A stretch of 64,000 bases of DNA, from NCBI RefSeq assembly GCF_019431375.1, contig NZ_CP080267.1:2793933-2857932 (forward strand), written 5' to 3'. A model generated the notes under the pieces. That model saw only the letters and a program-made list of their open reading frames with translations, made no database searches and had not been told where the DNA came from. Source of the DNA: Alcanivorax sp. (GTDB lineage: Bacteria > Pseudomonadota > Gammaproteobacteria > Pseudomonadales > Alcanivoracaceae). Positions 17,391-24,362 of the stretch are shown here, in pieces (within the stretch, counting starts at the first letter, position 1; the number at the start of each line of letters is the position of its first letter). A program made the translations under genes and the position numbers.

Positions 17391-17477
17391 TCCGTAGGAG
17401 CGGCGCTCTCTGTGCTCTGCGAGTAGGCGGCGCGATAACCCAACGTATGGGATCGCGCCGCGAGCGACGCTCCTACA
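17391..17477. repeat. REP-like palindrome pair
   Basis: TCCGTAGGAGCGGCGC at the left and GCGAGCGACGCTCCTAC at the right form an imperfect inverted pair, with GGCGGCGCGAT/ATCGCGCCGC inside. Same family as 14014. It separates the aldehyde dehydrogenase gene from the Tat/GMC pair. Confidence 0.7.
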
Positions 17478-17508
17478 GAAAGGTGACGGCAAAAGTCCGC
17501 AGATACCC

Positions 17509-18951
17509 TTATTTCAAAAAGTACTTGTCGATCATCTTGTGCATGCCGCGGCCATAGGGCGGCAGGATGAGCTTGGTGGCGTTGAACTTGCCCTTCTTGT
17601 AGATGCCCTTGGCCTGGGAGAAGGTCAGGAAACCTTCCGGGCCGTGGTAGGCACCCATGCCGGAATCGCCGATGCCGCCGAACGGAATGTCGTCCACACC
17701 CACATGGGAAATGGTGTCGTTCAGGCAGACGCCGCCGGAGTGGGTGTTCTTCAGCACCCGGTCGCAGTTGCTCTGGTTCCAGTCGAAGTAGTACAGGGCC
17801 AGCGGACGGGGACGCTCATTCACGTACTCGATGGCATCGTCCAGGGTCTTGTAGGGCACCACGATCATCAGCGGGCCGAAGATTTCATCCTGGGCAATCT
17901 GCATGTCGTCAGTCACGTTCAGCACCAGGGTATGGGGGATTTTCTGGCTGCCGGTGAAGTCTTCGTTGGCCGGGTTGATCTCGACCACCTCGGCGCCCTT
18001 CTCGCGGGCATCCTTCAGATAGCCCTGCAAACGGCTAAGCTGGCGCGGGTTGACGATGGCGGTGAAATCCGGGTTGTTGACCATGGTGGGGTAGGACTGG
18101 GCCACCTGGGCTTTCCAGGCGTCCACGAATTCCTGCACCCGGTTTTCCGGGCAGAGGATGTAGTCCGGGGCCACGCAGGTCTGGCCGGAGTTCAGGCATT
18201 TGCCGAAGGCGATACGCTCGGCGGCGTCCTTCATGGGGAAGTCCTGGCCGATGATGCAGGGGCTCTTGCCGCCCAGCTCCAGGGTGACCGGAGTCAGGTT
18301 GGCAGCGGCGGCGCGCATGATGTGGCGGCCTACGGTGGTGGAGCCGGTGAACAGCAGGTGGTCAAACGGCAGGCTGGAAAACGCCTGGGCCACGTCCACT
18401 TCGCCATTGATCACGGCCACCTGTTCTTCCGGAAAGGTGTCGGCAATCAGTTTTTCCAGCAGCGCACCGGTGCGCGGCGTGGCTTCACTCATTTTGATCA
18501 TCACCCGGTTGCCGGCAGCCAGAGCGGTAATCAGTGGTACCACGGCCAGCTGGATCGGGTAATTCCAGGGCACCATGATGCCCACCACACCCACCGGCTG
18601 ATATTCCACCCAGGTCTTGCCCGGCCAGCTCAGTGCGCTGACGCTACGCTTCTGTGGCTTCATCCACTTGCGCAGCTTCTTGGTGGTGTACTTGAGCCCT
18701 TCCAGGGTGATCAACATCTCGGCCAGCTTGGTTTCGTCGGCGGCGCGGGTGGTGAAATCGTTGTTGAGGGCCTCGACCCAGGCATCCAGATTGTCCAGCA
18801 GCAGGGGCTTGATACGGCTGATCAGTTCGATGCGTTGTTCCGCGCTGGGGTAAGGGTGCTGGCGGTAAGCGGCTTTCTGGGCAGCGAAAATCTGCTGCAT
18901 GCGTTCGACGTCGGCATTGTTGCTGTGGAGATCTTTCACTTCGGCGACCAT
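17509..18951 (-). CDS. Coniferyl-type aldehyde dehydrogenase
   Basis: 480 residues from the ATG at 18951, preferred to 18978 because GGGAGG lies 9 nt upstream. NAD(P)-dependent ALDH motifs are present: VPWNYPIQL, the NAD-binding FTGSTTVGRHIM, the catalytic Glu in LELGGKSP, and the nucleophile in NSGQTCVAPDYIL. The C-terminal PPYGRGMHKMIDKYFL is typical of membrane-associated class-3-like/coniferyl aldehyde dehydrogenases. It oxidises aldehydes to acids. It is divergent from the TetR gene at 19101, with a palindrome between them, so it is probably repressed by that regulator. Confidence 0.9.
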   Translation of the reverse strand: MVAEVKDLHSNNADVERMQQIFAAQKAAYRQHPYPSAEQRIELISRIKPLLLDNLDAWVEALNNDFTTRAADETKLAEMLITLEGLKYTTKKLRKWMKPQKRSVSALSWPGKTWVEYQPVGVVGIMVPWNYPIQLAVVPLITALAAGNRVMIKMSEATPRTGALLEKLIADTFPEEQVAVINGEVDVAQAFSSLPFDHLLFTGSTTVGRHIMRAAAANLTPVTLELGGKSPCIIGQDFPMKDAAERIAFGKCLNSGQTCVAPDYILCPENRVQEFVDAWKAQVAQSYPTMVNNPDFTAIVNPRQLSRLQGYLKDAREKGAEVVEINPANEDFTGSQKIPHTLVLNVTDDMQIAQDEIFGPLMIVVPYKTLDDAIEYVNERPRPLALYYFDWNQSNCDRVLKNTHSGGVCLNDTISHVGVDDIPFGGIGDSGMGAYHGPEGFLTFSQAKGIYKKGKFNATKLILPPYGRGMHKMIDKYFLK

Positions 18952-19042
18952 GGTCACTTGCCTCCCGAGGCTTTTCATTATGTATGATGGCTAGACCGCC
19001 AGCCCTGGCTGGCGATCAAAAATTAACCTTGAGTCTGATTTT

Positions 19043-19058
19043 TAGAGTAATTACTCTA
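19043..19058. promoter_or_regulatory. Candidate TetR operator (16-nt perfect palindrome)
   Basis: TAGAGTAATTACTCTA is a perfect palindrome located between the divergent aldehyde dehydrogenase and TetR genes. On the minus strand it falls just after TTGACT (19065-19060), i.e. within a candidate promoter for the dehydrogenase. Confidence 0.6.
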
Positions 19059-19100
19059 GGAGTCAACCTGCAGTAATGAAATCACAACATTTGGCCTACA

Positions 19101-19802
19101 ATGACCAGCACCAAGGAACGGATCCTCAACACCAGCCTCACCCTCTTCAACCGCGAAGGGGAGCGCAATGTGACCACCAATCACATCGCCGAGGCGCTGG
19201 GCATCAGCCCGGGGAATCTCTACTACCACTTCCGTAACAAGGGCACGATCGTGGCGGCGCTGTTCGAGCGCTACAGCCAGCACCTGCTGACCCTGCTGGA
19301 AGCCCCCCAGGGGCCGCTGACCTGGACCATCAAGACCCACTATTTCGAGGGCTTGCTGGCCTCCATGTGGCAGTACCGATTCTTTCATCGTGATCTGACC
19401 CACTTCCTGCACGCCGACGCGGAGCTGGCCGCCCGCTATCAGGCCTTTGTGGAAATCGTGCTGGAACGGGGACGGGTGATTTACGGCGAGCTGCGCAGCA
19501 GCGGCATCCTGAAACTGGACGACGAACAGTTGCAGGGGTTGATGGTGAACACCTGGGTGCTGATGTCCTCCTGGGCGGCGCTGGTCCATGGCCTGCGCCC
19601 GGACGCGGCGGCGGATGAAGCCCTGGACGAATCCCTCATGCGCCACGGCATCTACCAGATCATCTGCCTGGAAGAACCCTTCCTGCGCGGCGAGACCCGC
19701 GAGCACCTGGAAGAAATGAAGGCCCGCTACCGGGCCGCGGATGATACCTCTACCCTGCTGCTCGGCCATGTGCCTGGGCTGGACAGAACCGGCAGCGAAT
19801 AG
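19101..19802 (+). CDS. TetR family transcriptional regulator
   Basis: 233 residues. The HTH lies at residues ~10-55 (TKERILNTSLTLFNREGE, then HIAEALGISPGNLYYHFRNK). The C-terminal ligand domain is all-helical with many aromatics and resembles the TetR C-terminal type found with fatty acid/aldehyde genes. It is divergent from the aldehyde dehydrogenase; the shared 16-nt palindrome is the natural operator. The effector is unknown. It is the last ordinary chromosomal gene before the cassette array. Confidence 0.88.
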   Translation: MTSTKERILNTSLTLFNREGERNVTTNHIAEALGISPGNLYYHFRNKGTIVAALFERYSQHLLTLLEAPQGPLTWTIKTHYFEGLLASMWQYRFFHRDLTHFLHADAELAARYQAFVEIVLERGRVIYGELRSSGILKLDDEQLQGLMVNTWVLMSSWAALVHGLRPDAAADEALDESLMRHGIYQIICLEEPFLRGETREHLEEMKARYRAADDTSTLLLGHVPGLDRTGSE

Positions 19803-20304
19803 CTGCCCTTCCCCGCTATTACTTCAAAAAAGGGTTTACCACAGAGGGCACAGAGAACACTGAGGAATACCCTCTCTTCTCCGTGTGCTATGTGGTGAAC
19901 GCGCAGAGCTTCTCTCTGCTAAGAACCCATCCCTCCAATCCCTTTCAAACGCGGGCGTTGATGACCGCTGAATGTCTGGTTGTCAGTTTGCGGAAGTTCC
20001 CTCCCCATGTTTGTTTTGCTCGCCATCCCGCCGTTTTTCACCCGCGCGCAAGTTGAATATGTAGGATATGGCTTACATATTTTTGTAAGTTGCTGAGATA
20101 AAGTGAATTTTCTGATTTGGTGTTGCAAGAAAAGTCCGAACAAAATTTCCTGTTCAACACGCAAGTGCAAGAAAAGTCGGATGATAATAATTCCTGGATC
20201 GAAGATAACGCCTTGTTCGCCTTGGCGTTTCGAGTGGGTTCAGGAAAGAATGGAGCCGGGGATATATTGCAAAGTGATATATTGCATCTGCAATTGAATA
20301 CACT
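19803..20304. other. Left flank of the cassette array, no clear gene
   Basis: About 500 nt. It begins with CCACAGAGGGCACAGAGAACAC..., a dispersed intergenic repeat type. From about 20040 the base composition becomes AT-rich. A 14-nt direct repeat (TGCAAGAAAAGTC) occurs at about 20123 and 20167. Short open frames on both strands (up to 95 codons) show no ribosome-binding site or family match. I looked for an integrase remnant on both strands and saw none. Confidence 0.55.
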
Positions 20305-20311
20305 GTTATGT
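20261..20311 (+). other. Possible attI-like left end of the cassette array
   Basis: The 11-mer GATATATTGCA is repeated directly at 20261-20271 and 20276-20286, followed 18 nt later by a core-like GTTATGT (20305-20311), after which the first cassette gene starts. attI sites carry integrase-binding direct repeats beside a GTTRRRY core without the folded attC structure, so this fits loosely. It could equally be a decayed junction. Confidence 0.3.
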
Positions 20312-20325
20312 ATAAGGAGCGACAA

Positions 20326-20586
20326 GTGAAGGAAGAAATAAGAACGGCTGTGGAAGCCCTAAAGAAGCAAGACCTTGATGAAATGACGGTCGGTGTTGTT
20401 CTGGAGAATGCGGGCATAAAAATTCCTCAGGGCGAAGTTGAAGTGAAAGCCCTCATCGCATGCTTGGAAGAACTGGAGAGTGAAGGGGTTATCTCGGATT
20501 GTTCCGGGTCTAATGGTGGCTGGGGTCGCACAGTAGGCGCTGATGGTAGTTGGTCATTTAGTGCAGGCTTTAAAGTCGCATTCTAG
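20326..20586 (+). CDS. Cassette 1: hypothetical protein
   Basis: 86 residues from a GTG at 20326, selected because AAGGAG lies 6 nt upstream; an ATG at 20308 is in frame but has no ribosome-binding site. The protein is helical (KEEIRTAVEALKKQDLDEM, VEVKALIACLEELESEGVI) and ends in a Gly/Ser/Trp-rich segment (GSNGGWGRTVGADGSWSF). The helix arrangement loosely suggests a winged-helix fold, with no firm support. Function unknown. It is followed by attC 1. Confidence 0.6.
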   Translation: MKEEIRTAVEALKKQDLDEMTVGVVLENAGIKIPQGEVEVKALIACLEELESEGVISDCSGSNGGWGRTVGADGSWSFSAGFKVAF

Positions 20587-20594
20587 GTCTGGTT

Positions 20595-20699
20595 ACATAA
20601 CAAGCGGCTGCACCGGATAAATTTCCGCTGTCATCTTTTGTGCAAAATTCAGCACAGAAGCCGCCATCAAAAATTCACCCGGTGAGCCGGGCGTTATGA
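20595..20699 (+). other. attC site 1
   Basis: Inverse core ACATAAC at 20595-20601 and core GTTATGA at 20693-20699. GGCTGCACCGG near the left pairs with CCGGTGAGCC near the right, leaving one unpaired G in the left arm. About 105 nt. Confidence 0.85.
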
Positions 20700-20710
20700 G
20701 GTCCAAGCCC

Positions 20711-21022
20711 GTGAGTAATGAGGATATAAAAGCGGCGGTGTGTAAGGAGGCTCTAGCGACTCTTTCGGATAGCAGTAGCGCAATCGTCCCGCAGCTACGA
20801 GAGTCGATAGAAGCCCAGTTGAAATGGCTTATAGACTATTTCGAAGGCCGCACTAGCGAGAGGAGGCGGCTATTCGATCTTACTTTTGGGCATTATGCCG
20901 CTCGGGAAATTGACCCAAGAGAGGAAAGGCTAATAGATGCTCTCAATAAGGCTTTCTATGTGGCTGTCAAGACTAGGGAGGGTCTGAAAATTGATCTTAA
21001 AATTTTGGGCTACAGCTCATAA
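20711..21022 (+). CDS. Cassette 2: hypothetical protein
   Basis: 103 residues from a GTG at 20711 (VSNEDIKAAV); an in-frame ATG at 20696 overlaps the attC core and could add five residues. Highly charged and helical (LRESIEAQLKWLIDYFEGR, REERLIDALNKAFYVAVKTREG). No signal or membrane segment. Function unknown. The first codons (GTGAGTAATGAGGAT) closely match those of cassette 13 (GTGAGTAACGAGGAT). Confidence 0.6.
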   Translation: MSNEDIKAAVCKEALATLSDSSSAIVPQLRESIEAQLKWLIDYFEGRTSERRRLFDLTFGHYAAREIDPREERLIDALNKAFYVAVKTREGLKIDLKILGYSS

Positions 21023-21064
21023 CAAGGCCAAGCACGCGACATGCGCGTGTTGGCGGCGTTAGGT
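21017..21064 (+). other. attC site 2
   Basis: Inverse core TCATAAC at 21017-21023, core GTTAGGT at 21058-21064. GCCAAGCACGCG pairs with CGCGTGTTGGC with one extra G. Only 48 nt, among the shortest of the array. Confidence 0.85.
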
Positions 21065-21402
21065 TGCTCTGCTTTTTCCTGTTTATTAAGGCCAGAGCGT
21101 TTTGAAATTCACTGCCAGTAATGGGCAGTCCAGCATCAGGTTCCGTGCCGGCTTACATATCCGGCAGCTTCGTTCCTGGTGCCATTTTTGAGTAAAGTGG
21201 TTGTGGCAGGGCTTCCCCGTTCGTTATGGGTTGCCACATTCCAGGTTGGCGGTAGCTGCAAAGTCTGCGTTCTTGCAGGTGCCATAAATTCAGGTTGGGT
21301 TCGCAGGCTCACATCGTGCCAGTAGTTGGCATTGGCGTGTCGCCAACCTAACCAGGCAAGGCAGCGGACGCAAAATACGCGCCGCTGCTCGCAGCGTTAT
21401 GA
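21065..21402 (+). repeat. Cassette 3: ORF-less cassette, copy 1, with attC site 3
   Basis: About 340 nt without an open frame of 60 codons on either strand. It repeats at 22703-23040 with only a handful of base differences. Several small hairpins can be drawn (for example GCCGG...CCGGC near 21150, and TTGGC...GCCAA near 21327-21346). The attC occupies 21346-21402 (ACCTAAC ... GTTATGA) with GCAGCGG/CCGCTGC arms. It could carry a promoter, a structured RNA, or only spacer. Confidence 0.75.
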
Positions 21403-21418
21403 GCTCATGGGGTGGTGA

Positions 21419-21730
21419 GTGGAAAAAATTGAGCCTTTTCTAATGTATTCAGGCCAGGCAGCGATTCTTGCGAGCGCTGTGTGGGTTATGGTGCGTGGTA
21501 GAACAATGGCGGGGGTGTTTCTGCTACTTGGTTTCTTGCTTATCTTTCAGTACGGGCATGTAGCACCAAATCTTCCTGAAAGTACGGGGTCTTGTTGGGC
21601 CACAGGAAAGTCATACTATGAGTGCCTACCAATTTGGTATCGCACTTCTGCGCACCTTAGTCAGCTTGGGTTGTTCGTTGTTGCATTTGGTGTTTTTCAA
21701 TTTGGCCGCTCAAGTGCTCATAACAAGTAG
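21419..21730 (+). CDS. Cassette 4: small membrane protein
   Basis: 103 residues from a GTG at 21419. Three hydrophobic segments: QAAILASAVWVMV, MAGVFLLLGFLLIFQYG and LSQLGLFVVAFGVFQFG. Two Cys (SCWATG and YECLP) lie in the loop between segments 2 and 3 and could form a disulfide. The stop codon lies in the left end of attC 4. No family recognised. Confidence 0.6.
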   Translation: MEKIEPFLMYSGQAAILASAVWVMVRGRTMAGVFLLLGFLLIFQYGHVAPNLPESTGSCWATGKSYYECLPIWYRTSAHLSQLGLFVVAFGVFQFGRSSAHNK

Positions 21731-21787
21731 CTGCACAGGAAAATTTACTCGCAAGCTCGCAATTTTCCTGTGAGCAAGGCGTTATAA
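21718..21787 (+). other. attC site 4
   Basis: Inverse core TCATAAC (21718-21724) and core GTTATAA (21781-21787). GCTGCACAGGAAAATT pairs with AATTTTCCTGTGAGC with one extra G in the left arm. 70 nt. Confidence 0.9.
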
Positions 21788-21799
21788 GCTCGTTTACCC

Positions 21800-22009
21800 A
21801 TGAGATATTTTTTAGCAGTTGTGGCGAACATATTTGCTCTTGCTATTTCGGTAGTCGGGCTAATGTCTACCTGTATGTGGGGCTGCCCCAATACGGGCAT
21901 ACAGCTCATGTTTAAAATTTCTTCGGTGTGCTTGTTGGTAAGCCTTGGTTTGCTCGTATATCTTTGGGTAACAAGCAAGAGCAGTAATAAACATACAGGC
22001 GGTCATTAA
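21800..22009 (+). CDS. Cassette 5: small membrane protein
   Basis: 69 residues with two predicted membrane helices (YFLAVVANIFALAISVVGLM and FKISSVCLLVSLGLLVYLWV). Between them lies a short loop with Cys residues (STCMWGCPNTG). The ribosome-binding site is weak. Function unknown. Confidence 0.5.
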   Translation: MRYFLAVVANIFALAISVVGLMSTCMWGCPNTGIQLMFKISSVCLLVSLGLLVYLWVTSKSSNKHTGGH

Positions 22010-22024
22010 TGCTGTCCCAAAATC

Positions 22025-22100
22025 TTATAACAAGGCCAGGCAGCATCGCCCCTGCGGGGCTGGACCTCGTTTCACTCGGCCGCTGCTGGCAGCGTTAGCC
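22025..22100 (+). other. attC site 5
   Basis: Inverse core TTATAAC (22025-22031) and core GTTAGCC (22094-22100). GCCAGGCAGC pairs with GCTGCTGGC, again with an extra G. 76 nt. Confidence 0.88.
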
Positions 22101-22114
22101 AGATAGAAAGTGTG

Positions 22115-22594
22115 ATGAAGAAATTTACATTTGTGTTCCTACTTTTAGGGTTTTCGTTCATGTCATATGCCGGTGAAAATTGGGTAGTAGCTGAAACACA
22201 TGTTGATGGGAAACCAGTTATCTATAAGTTTATTCATGAGCTTCCTGATGAGGCCCAGAGAAAGAAATTACCTTGGTTAGCTGTTGTATCCTGGAAATAT
22301 GATGGTTCTGAAACAAACGGGCTTCCACCGAGCCTGGTTAATGATCGAATGATAGAGCTAGAAAACGGATTAGAAGCAATTGAAGGAAGAAAGATTATTT
22401 ACCTAGATGTGTATACTGCTACTGGTAATAATCTCAAGGAATTCGTTTTCTACATTGCGGATCGTGAGGAGTTCATGGAGAAATTTAATGAATCACTATC
22501 TGGGCATAAACCTTACCCAATTGGTATAAATTTCTACGAAGATAAGGCCTGGAAAGACTTGAATGAACTGCTTGTCAGAGCGGGTCGTGGCTAA
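22115..22594 (+). CDS. Cassette 6: exported DUF695 protein
   Basis: 159 residues from the ATG at 22115 (an adjacent GTG at 22112 is possible). The N-terminus is a signal peptide (MKKFTFVFLLLGFSFMSYA). The mature part fits the DUF695 pattern: ENWVVAETHVDGKPVIYKF, LPWLAVVSWKYDGSETNGLP, VYTATGNNLKEFVFYI and a C-terminal YPIGINFYEDKAWKDLNELL. DUF695 proteins have no established function. Low GC compared with the flanking chromosome. The stop codon overlaps attC 6. Confidence 0.75.
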   Translation: MKKFTFVFLLLGFSFMSYAGENWVVAETHVDGKPVIYKFIHELPDEAQRKKLPWLAVVSWKYDGSETNGLPPSLVNDRMIELENGLEAIEGRKIIYLDVYTATGNNLKEFVFYIADREEFMEKFNESLSGHKPYPIGINFYEDKAWKDLNELLVRAGRG

Positions 22595-22702
22595 CAATGT
22601 GGTGCACGGGAACCAATTACGCTCCACAAACATGTGGTTCGCTACGCTCACTTTACCACATGTTTGTTCCACTACATCGATCCCGTGACCACGGCGTTAG
22701 GT
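22589..22702 (+). other. attC site 6
   Basis: Inverse core GGCTAAC (22589-22595), core GTTAGGT (22696-22702). GTGGTGCACGGGA pairs with TCCCGTGACCAC with one extra G. The centre carries a second palindrome (ACAAACATGTGG / CCACATGTTTGT). 114 nt. Confidence 0.88.
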
Positions 22703-23040
22703 TGCTCTGCTTTTTCCTGTTTATTGAGGGCGGAGCGTTTTGAAATTCACTGCCAGTAACAGGCAGTCCAGCATCAGGTTCCGTGCCGGCTTACATATCC
22801 GGCAGCTTCGTTCCTGGTGCCATTGTTGAGTAAAGTGGTTGTGGCAGGGCTTTCCCGTTCGTTGTGGGTTGCCACATTCCAGGTTGGCGGTAGCTGCAAA
22901 GTCTGCGTTCTTGCAGGTGCCATAAATTCAGGTTGGGTTCGCAGGCTCACATCGTGCCAGTAGTTGGCATTGGCGTGTCGCCAACCTAACCAGGCAAGGC
23001 AGCGGACGCAAAATACGCGCCGCTGATCGCAGCGTTAATT
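22703..23040 (+). repeat. Cassette 7: ORF-less cassette, copy 2, with attC site 7
   Basis: Near-identical to cassette 3, differing at roughly nine positions. No open frame of 60 codons. The attC occupies 22984-23040 (ACCTAAC ... GTTAATT). Two copies of a coding-free cassette separated by three other cassettes imply independent capture or a duplication of the cassette. Confidence 0.75.
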
Positions 23041-23059
23041 TCTAATTTAAGGGAAGTCT

Positions 23060-23356
23060 GTGTACATATTGTTTGGGTTTATAGTCGATGTTCTGGTTGG
23101 CGGAGCTGTGCTCTACTGGGCTGCTAAAGTCGTCAGGGTTGATCTGAATTTCAAAGAAACGGTTATAGCTGCTGGTGCCGCCGCGATTCTGGCGCTTATC
23201 CCATATGTAGGTTGGCTGCTTTCTATAGTCGCTCTCTTCTATATCCTCTATCAATTCAGCTTAGCTGCTTTCCCTAACTTGGTTCTATTAGTGATAGTTA
23301 GCAGGCTTTTCGTGGCGCTTATATATTTTGGTTTAATGAGTGCATTCGGAAATTAA
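23060..23356 (+). CDS. Cassette 8: small membrane protein
   Basis: 98 residues from a GTG at 23060 with TAAGGGA five nt upstream. Almost entirely hydrophobic, with three or four membrane helices (LFGFIVDVLVGGAVLYWA, VIAAGAAAILALIPYVGWLLSI, LVLLVIVSRLFVALIYFG). No family recognised. Its stop codon overlaps attC 8. Confidence 0.6.
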   Translation: MYILFGFIVDVLVGGAVLYWAAKVVRVDLNFKETVIAAGAAAILALIPYVGWLLSIVALFYILYQFSLAAFPNLVLLVIVSRLFVALIYFGLMSAFGN

Positions 23357-23402
23357 CAAGAGCCTCCAGGCCGACCTTCGGCGGCTGAGGCAGGCGTTAC
23401 AA
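23351..23402 (+). other. attC site 8
   Basis: Inverse core AATTAAC (23351-23357), core GTTACAA (23396-23402). Arms GCCTCCAGGCCGA and TCGGCGGCTGAGGC-type pairing. 52 nt; closely similar to attC 12. Confidence 0.85.
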
Positions 23403-23419
23403 GTCTTAAGTGTTGAGAG

Positions 23420-23836
23420 ATGATCGAAATCGAATTCGAAGAGCCAAAATTGGAAACATGCGAGTGCTGTGGCAACACGTCAACGCGGTTAACTCGTTTC
23501 GTGTACCAAAACGGCGACGCCTTCGCAGTTTATTATGTCGTATTTACCGATGGGCATGACGATAAGGTTGCGTACGTCCTTGTCGGTTTGGGTGAGTGGG
23601 GCGAAGGGAGCGAACCTGAAATGCGAACGGCCTTTTCAGTGAAGATCTGGGACAACAGTCAGAACTGGGCGGTAACGGTAACAGATAAAGACGAATCACC
23701 TTGGAGTCATGTTACATTTCTTGGCAAGATATTGGACCGAGATGAAGCACTTCAGCATCCTTGGGTCAAAGACGTATATCACATCACCGATCACATAGTC
23801 GCTGAAGACAAGCCAGTAATTGAGTTCTTCGCATGA
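23420..23836 (+). CDS. Cassette 9: hypothetical protein with CxCC motif
   Basis: 138 residues, soluble. The N-terminus has a Cys cluster ETCECCGNTS (C14, C16, C17) that could bind metal. The rest is beta-rich and acidic (AVYYVVFTDGHDDKVAYVLVG, FSVKIWDNSQNWAVTVTDKDESPW). The start ATG at 23420 follows GAGAG. Homologous small proteins of unknown function are common in mobile cassettes; this is recollection of a pattern, not a search result. Confidence 0.65.
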   Translation: MIEIEFEEPKLETCECCGNTSTRLTRFVYQNGDAFAVYYVVFTDGHDDKVAYVLVGLGEWGEGSEPEMRTAFSVKIWDNSQNWAVTVTDKDESPWSHVTFLGKILDRDEALQHPWVKDVYHITDHIVAEDKPVIEFFA

Positions 23837-23842
23837 TCCAAC

Positions 23843-23957
23843 TTGTAACAAGTTGCTGTACTCGGACCCAACCACGCGCCGCAAGCCTGTGGTTTGCTGC
23901 GCAAACTTTACCACAAGCTTGCGGCGCGTAGTTGGGCCGGTAAGCAAAGCGTTATAT
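23843..23957 (+). other. attC site 9
   Basis: Inverse core TTGTAAC (23843-23849), core GTTATAT (23951-23957). TTGCTGTACTCGG pairs with CCGGTAAGCAA with extra bases in the left arm. A long inner stem has CCACGCGCCGCAAGC opposite GCTTGCGGCGCGT. 115 nt. Confidence 0.88.
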
Positions 23958-23960
23958 GTC

Positions 23961-24323
23961 ATGAAAAATTGCCTCATAGGAATATTGATAGGCTTGCTAG
24001 TGCCACTATCTGCGGAAGCTGAAAGTTGGGGGCCGGAGTTGATTGAGTTTGATTTCGAAGGTAGCGAGAAAATACAGACGATGCTTTGGATTTCAGGCTG
24101 GTCATACAGTACCACGGAGTTCCTTAAGTCAGTGGGCTGTTTGAATGCAGATACATACGTCGGGAGCCAAGAGCTCATAGTTGCCCTCAATAAAGTTTAC
24201 GCGGGTCAGAGGGTTACTTCCGAGGAAGCAACTATGCAGCTGGGCCGCTACATTCGAGCAGCATATCCATGTGCTGCATATAACAAGAAACTGCAGCCGA
24301 CCGCAGATGCGTCGGCTGAGTAA
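23961..24323 (+). CDS. Cassette 10: exported protein, Rap1a/Tai-like
   Basis: 120 residues from the ATG at 23961, right after the attC 9 core. Signal peptide MKNCLIGILIGLLVPLSAEA. The mature part has paired Cys (SVGCLN and AAYPC) and the helical stretch ELIVALNKVYAGQRVTSEEA. This resembles the small periplasmic Rap1a/Tai immunity family, but only by pattern. The C-terminal residues NKKLQPTADASAE are encoded by attC 10 itself, and the stop codon lies six nt before its core. Recombination would therefore change the tail. Confidence 0.6.
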   Translation: MKNCLIGILIGLLVPLSAEAESWGPELIEFDFEGSEKIQTMLWISGWSYSTTEFLKSVGCLNADTYVGSQELIVALNKVYAGQRVTSEEATMQLGRYIRAAYPCAAYNKKLQPTADASAE

Positions 24324-24333
24324 AGCGTTATAC
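24288..24333 (+). other. attC site 10
   Basis: Inverse core ATATAAC (24288-24294), core GTTATAC (24327-24333). ACTGCAGCCGAC pairs with GTCGGCTGAGT with one extra G. 46 nt, largely inside the preceding coding frame. Confidence 0.88.
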
Positions 24334-24362
24334 GCCCGGAGTTCGTGGGCATAGGAGGTTTG

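Noticed and set aside
17539..18987. 482-codon plus-strand frame opposite the aldehyde dehydrogenase
   Set aside because: His/Gly/Val-rich antisense translation without recognisable domains.
20202..20232. GATAACGCC...GGCGTTTCG as an additional attC
   Set aside because: The arms are only six bases, the right core does not fit GTTRRRY, and no gene lies between it and the next core.
20038..20325. 95-codon minus-strand frame left of the cassette array as a possible integrase remnant
   Set aside because: No tyrosine-recombinase motifs, no ribosome-binding site and a Cys/Ser-rich low-complexity translation.
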